This document shows, in pieces, positions 60,519 through 64,000 of a stretch of 64,000 nucleotides of DNA; position 1 is the first letter of the stretch, and each line of letters opens with the position of its first letter. Both the position numbers and the translations under genes were made by a program. The stretch comes from CALUTH01 sp964452495. Lineage in GTDB: Bacteria; Cyanobacteriota; Vampirovibrionia; Gastranaerophilales; Gastranaerophilaceae. The notes beneath the pieces are model-generated. The model did not search any database. It was not told where the DNA came from and saw only the letters and a program-made list of their open reading frames with translations. Location: the NCBI GenBank assembly GCA_964452495.1, contig CAYVMC010000008.1:11683-75682 (forward strand). Direction: 5' to 3'.

Positions 60519-61601
60519 TTAATTTTCAACATACTCTTTAAGACGTTTACTGCGATTTGGATGGCGTAATTTTCTTAAAGCCTTTGCTTCAATTTGTCTG
60601 ATACGTTCTCTTGTAACACCAAAGAGCTGCCCGACTTCTTCCAGCGTTCTCTGACGTCCGTCGTCCATACCGAATCTTAATCTTAAAACATCACGTTCTC
60701 TGGGAGAGAGTGTGCAGAGGATTTCGGCGAGATCTTCTCTTAAAAGTTCTGACGCTACTGTTTTAATTGGTGCATCGGCTTCTCTATCCTCAATAAAATC
60801 ACCGAGTCTTGAGTCTTCTTCTTTCCCGATAGGTGTTTCTAATGAAAGAGGTTCTTGTGCAATTTTAATAATTTCACGAAGTTTGGGTATTGAAACATTC
60901 ATTTCAGCTGCAAGTTCTTCTTCGGTTGGTTTTCTTGAAAGTTCTTGAGCGAGTCTTCTTGTTACTTTTTTGAGTTTATTAATTGTTTCAACCATGTGAA
61001 CAGGTATACGAATTGTTCTAGCCTGATCTGCAATAGCTCTTGTAATTGCCTGTCTAATCCACCATGTGGCATACGTAGAGAACTTAAACCCGCGTTCGTG
61101 GTCAAACTTTTCTGCTGCTCTGATAAGTCCGAGATTGCCTTCTTGAATAAGATCAAGGAAAAGCATACCGCGGCCAACATATTTTTTAGCAATACTTACA
61201 ACGAGCCTTAGGTTTGCTTGAACTAATTTACGCTTAGCAATTGCACCTGGGGCTCCGCCTTGAATAATTTTTCTTGCGAGTTCAATTTCTTCACTGGTAG
61301 AAAGAAGTTTAATTCTTCCGATTTCTCTTAAATAAAGCCTTACTGGATCTTCAACGGCTACACCCTTAGGAGTTTCCATTACTAAATCTTCATCTCTTGA
61401 GTCATCACTCATGTAAAAGTCTTCAGATTTTATGCCAAGCTTGTTTGAGGTTATGATATCTTCAATATCATCAGTTCCTAAATCCGCTTCAATATAATCA
61501 GCTTCGTTATCTTTATCTGTATCAAAATCCAACATATCTAAATTTTCGTCGGTATCAACCAACCCGACAATTGATGATTCAGGTTCACGTTTTCTACTCA
61601 T
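60519..61601 (-). CDS. rpoD: Primary RNA polymerase sigma factor
   Basis: 360 residues, a shorter primary sigma factor with a brief acidic region 1.1 (about 1-85, Asp/Glu-rich). Region 1.2 (DPVRLYLREIG), region 2 (KFDHERGFKFSTYATWWIRQAITRAI, 2.3-2.4), region 3 (RIPVHMVETINKL) and region 4.2 (TLEEVGQLFGVTRERIRQIEAKAL) are all present. It recognises -35/-10 promoters of the sort noted throughout the window. The ATG overlaps the dnaG stop by one base. Confidence 0.96.
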   Translation of the reverse strand: MSRKREPESSIVGLVDTDENLDMLDFDTDKDNEADYIEADLGTDDIEDIITSNKLGIKSEDFYMSDDSRDEDLVMETPKGVAVEDPVRLYLREIGRIKLLSTSEEIELARKIIQGGAPGAIAKRKLVQANLRLVVSIAKKYVGRGMLFLDLIQEGNLGLIRAAEKFDHERGFKFSTYATWWIRQAITRAIADQARTIRIPVHMVETINKLKKVTRRLAQELSRKPTEEELAAEMNVSIPKLREIIKIAQEPLSLETPIGKEEDSRLGDFIEDREADAPIKTVASELLREDLAEILCTLSPRERDVLRLRFGMDDGRQRTLEEVGQLFGVTRERIRQIEAKALRKLRHPNRSKRLKEYVEN

Positions 61602-63478
61602 TAATTATGTTCTCCAATTCTTGATTTGATTTCATCACGTAACTGCATTTGTACCTTTAGGGCTTCTACTTCGTCACCATTGACCGTTATATATATTTTC
61701 CTGAGTTCTTCCATTTCTACTTCCCTATTTAAGCGTTTTAATCTTATTATATTTTCCTTTACAGCAGTACAAAATTCGTCTTTTGTTAGTCCGTTAAACG
61801 CTTCTGACATATATACCAAATCGGTAATGGTTGTTGTCAGAACATCATCGCTTATAAAACTTGTAAACAATTGTTCTTTTAATTCTCTAACATTATTTAT
61901 TGTACATGTTATTTTGTCAATTGTATTTTTTACAATTATTAACGTTTTATCTGTGATAATGTCTGGGGGAATCATTTCTTTAAGTTCATGGAAACTTAAA
62001 GGACTTGTATCTGATAAATAAACGCTCAATAAATTTTTTTGCGCTTTTATTGAAAATTGTAAATTTTTTGTTACAAAATTTTGTGGAACAAGGTTTCTTA
62101 AATCTTCTTCTGACCTGCTGCAACGCTTTAATTCCTGAATTATTGCATTTTCATTAACATCCAGAGCGGATGCAACCATTTTTACATATTCGGACTGAAT
62201 AATTTTATTATCAATTTCTTTTAAGACATCAATTGCTTCTTTTACAATTTCTGCTTTTTCCTGCGGGGTAAGAGCAGAGTTTCGTTTTTTTATAATCCCT
62301 TCAAGAATAAAGTCTATAAGCAGTGGTGCATCTTTAACACAGCTCAGAAACTCTCCGCCGCCATTTGTGCGTATAAACTCGTCAGGATCTTTACCGTTTG
62401 GCGGACAGACAACTCTTATTTCACAGGAGTATCTATCATTTGTTTTCCCAAGGTATCCTTCGTCATACTGTTTGATGCTGCCAAGCCCCTTGAATGATTC
62501 ACGTATAATGTTGGCACCTTTTTTTGTTGCATTTTGTCCTGCCGTATCGGTGTCAAAAGAAAGATAAATTCTTCTGGATTTTGTATAGCGGGAAATAAGT
62601 TTTATGTGTTCCGGAGTCAGAGCAGTTCCGCAAACCCCTACACAGTTTTTAACCCCGTGAGCTTGAGCCGATATTACATCAAAATATCCTTCCATAAGGA
62701 TAACCCCGTCTTGTTCTGCGATTGCATTTTTAGCGTGGTAAAGCCCAAAAAGGATTTTGCTTTTGTTATAAATTAGTGAATCGGATGAGTTTAAGTATTT
62801 AGGGTTTTGACCGTCATCAATGGCTCTTGCTCCAAAAGCTACATAATCACCATTTTCATTTCTTATAGGAATAATTATTCTGTTTCTGAAACGGTCGATC
62901 CAATCGTTATTTTTACCTTTTAAGATTAATCCTGCTTTTTCAAGTACTTCATTTGAAAACTCGGATTTTAGTTCATTGTACAGTTCCGTATATTTATTAG
63001 GAGCATAGCCTAACCCGTATTCTTTAATGATTTCATCGGATATATCCCGATTTTTAAGCACTGTGCGGGCCTTTATTGCATCATTAGAGGTTAGAAGATT
63101 TTTGGTATAAAATTTTACGGCTTTAGTACAGGCAGCAAGCATTTGTTCTTTTAAAGGCTTAAGGTTTGAAGTTCCTGCTGACTTTTTCGGGAGTTCTATT
63201 CCGAACTGTTCTGCAAGTTCTTCAATAACTTCCTTAAACTCTTTGCCTTCTATATTTATAATAAAAGACAGAGCATCACCGCCGGCACCGCAGCTAAAAC
63301 ATTTAAAAATACCTTTCTGCGGGCTTACATGCATTGAGGGGTGTTTATCCTGATGAAACGGGCATAAACCAATATAGCTTGTACCGGCTTTTTTTAGTAC
63401 GACATACTTTGATACAACATCTACAATATCCAGCCGTTCTTTAATTTCGGCAACTGCTTCCTCATACGTTCTAGCCAT
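61601..63478 (-). CDS. dnaG: DNA primase
   Basis: 625 residues. An N-terminal CHC2 zinc finger (CPFHQDKHPS, then CFSCGAGGD), the catalytic TOPRIM domain with EGYFDVIS and DTDTAGQ, and a C-terminal helical domain that contacts DnaB. It makes RNA primers for replication. It is followed directly by rpoD as in the macromolecular synthesis operon, but rpsU is absent before it. The start is the ATG at 63478. Confidence 0.96.
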   Translation of the reverse strand: MARTYEEAVAEIKERLDIVDVVSKYVVLKKAGTSYIGLCPFHQDKHPSMHVSPQKGIFKCFSCGAGGDALSFIINIEGKEFKEVIEELAEQFGIELPKKSAGTSNLKPLKEQMLAACTKAVKFYTKNLLTSNDAIKARTVLKNRDISDEIIKEYGLGYAPNKYTELYNELKSEFSNEVLEKAGLILKGKNNDWIDRFRNRIIIPIRNENGDYVAFGARAIDDGQNPKYLNSSDSLIYNKSKILFGLYHAKNAIAEQDGVILMEGYFDVISAQAHGVKNCVGVCGTALTPEHIKLISRYTKSRRIYLSFDTDTAGQNATKKGANIIRESFKGLGSIKQYDEGYLGKTNDRYSCEIRVVCPPNGKDPDEFIRTNGGGEFLSCVKDAPLLIDFILEGIIKKRNSALTPQEKAEIVKEAIDVLKEIDNKIIQSEYVKMVASALDVNENAIIQELKRCSRSEEDLRNLVPQNFVTKNLQFSIKAQKNLLSVYLSDTSPLSFHELKEMIPPDIITDKTLIIVKNTIDKITCTINNVRELKEQLFTSFISDDVLTTTITDLVYMSEAFNGLTKDEFCTAVKENIIRLKRLNREVEMEELRKIYITVNGDEVEALKVQMQLRDEIKSRIGEHN

Positions 63479-63599
63479 AATTATATTTTAGCATTAAAAA
63501 AATCTAGTAAAAACAGGGAATTTTTTAAGACATTTATTAGATTATAGCGGGATAAAAATTACAAAGTTACACCCTATTCTGATAGAGGAGGTTTTTATA

Positions 63600-63899
63600 A
63601 TGATAGAACAACTTGACAATAAAAACTTTAATGACTTTGTATCAAGCGGTTTAAAACTTGTAGAATTTTATGCCGAGTGGTGCGGTTTTTGCCAGAAACA
63701 GAAACCTATATTGGATGAGCTTACAAACATAATTGTAGGAACAGTTGATATTGATAAAAATCCGAATATTGCAGCAAAGTATATGATAAGTGGGTATCCT
63801 ACTTTTATTCTTTTCAAAAATGGTGAAGAAACTGCAAGATTTAGCGGACTGCATTCTAAATATGATTTAATAAACCGTACAATGGATTTTATCAGCTAA
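63600..63899 (+). CDS. Thioredoxin-like protein
   Basis: 99 residues, a thioredoxin fold with active site EWCGFC (Cys28 and Cys31) instead of the usual WCGPC. The cis-proline loop SGYPTFILF is present and VDIDKNPNIA matches the fold. Phe in the second active-site position changes redox potential compared with standard thioredoxin. GGAGG is upstream of the ATG. No thioredoxin reductase is seen nearby. Confidence 0.92.
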   Translation: MIEQLDNKNFNDFVSSGLKLVEFYAEWCGFCQKQKPILDELTNIIVGTVDIDKNPNIAAKYMISGYPTFILFKNGEETARFSGLHSKYDLINRTMDFIS

Positions 63900-63902
63900 A
63901 TA

Positions 63903-63932
63903 CGTGGGGAGTAAAAATTGTTACTCCCCACG
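63903..63932. other. Hairpin without T tract
   Basis: A perfect 12-base-pair stem (63903-63914 with 63921-63932) with a 6-base loop directly follows the thioredoxin stop. No run of T follows on either strand, so it is a structure rather than a proven terminator. Confidence 0.5.
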
Positions 63933-63967
63933 GCATGCCATGGTTTAATACGGTCAAAAACCTGTAA

Positions 63968-64000
63968 CTAATCCCACACAATAGAATAACCGTTAATCTT
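63968..64000 (-). CDS. Possible C-terminal end of a gene cut off by the window edge
   Basis: On the minus strand ten codons (ending NGYSIVWD) run to a TAG at 63968-63970. Too short to assign; it is convergent with the thioredoxin gene and would sit just outside the hairpin. Confidence 0.25.
   Translation of the reverse strand, partial: KINGYSIVWD

Noticed and set aside
63903..63932. Terminator after thioredoxin
   Set aside because: Perfect hairpin but no T run on either strand, so I list it as a structure only.
1..64000. CRISPR arrays, insertion sequences, prophage genes
   Set aside because: No regularly spaced repeats, transposase or phage structural motifs were found in either strand.

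Overview
The window is AT-rich, gene-dense bacterial chromosome with mostly housekeeping content. It points to a Gram-negative (diderm), flagellated, fermentative anaerobe: lpxA (lipid A), SecDF and SecY, PBP1A, LepB and LspA, MotA/MotB and a flagellin, an ADP-forming acyl-CoA synthetase, an iron alcohol dehydrogenase, enolase and class II aldolase, and no respiratory genes in view. Together with the spmA/spmB pair and several short-headed lineage-specific proteins, this best fits the Melainabacteria/Gastranaerophilales (non-photosynthetic relatives of Cyanobacteria found in guts). That placement is an inference from gene style; there is no rRNA in the window. No CRISPR array, insertion sequence or prophage was seen.

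Layout. 1-9.2 kb: sugar-acid catabolism (truncated PfkB kinase plus KDPG-type aldolase), a CHASE2 adenylate cyclase, recG, and an operon of radical SAM protein, small protein and ADP-forming acyl-CoA synthetase. 9.4-12.7 kb: secF, secD, dapA. 12.9-20.7 kb: two TPR proteins, a paralogous pair of exported proteins, and a large zinc-ribbon protein that looks like a degenerate cyclase/ATPase signalling protein. 20.8-23.6 kb: rpsE-rpmD-rplO-secY, the tail of the spc operon, cut off from its usual upstream genes. 23.7-31.3 kb: aconitase-family protein, enolase, lpxA-folP, two tRNAs (Pro, Lys) and several unknown small proteins. 31.4-43.4 kb: TM2 protein, PBP1A, a degenerate AICAR transformylase, a Ski2-like helicase, motA-motB, a HEAT-type protein, and aldolase. 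43.4-53 kb: def-fmt-aroH-response regulator operon, lytic transglycosylase, prenyl synthase-lepB-ADH, lspA-rluA family. 53-60.2 kb: a regulator made of four tandem GntR-type winged helices, spmAB, flagellin, and a two-gene operon ending in a calpain-like protease. 60.2-64 kb: rpmB, dnaG-rpoD, thioredoxin.

Most interesting signals: (1) nine genes have a -10 box exactly 6-7 bases before the ATG and no Shine-Dalgarno, pointing to leaderless mRNAs; (2) unrelated proteins share short N-terminal motifs (VQxISSNAxTxPV; NYNGVKIDIxNP; an F-K/GKV motif), as if tagged for a common destination; (3) a calpain-like cysteine protease with Cys, His and Asn intact; (4) a four-winged-helix regulator with no ligand domain; (5) C-terminal cysteine tails on enolase and on acyl-CoA synthetase; (6) a stand-alone AICAR transformylase homologue that has lost its catalytic residues; (7) tandem degenerate repeats carrying pieces of tRNA-Pro next to the intact gene.
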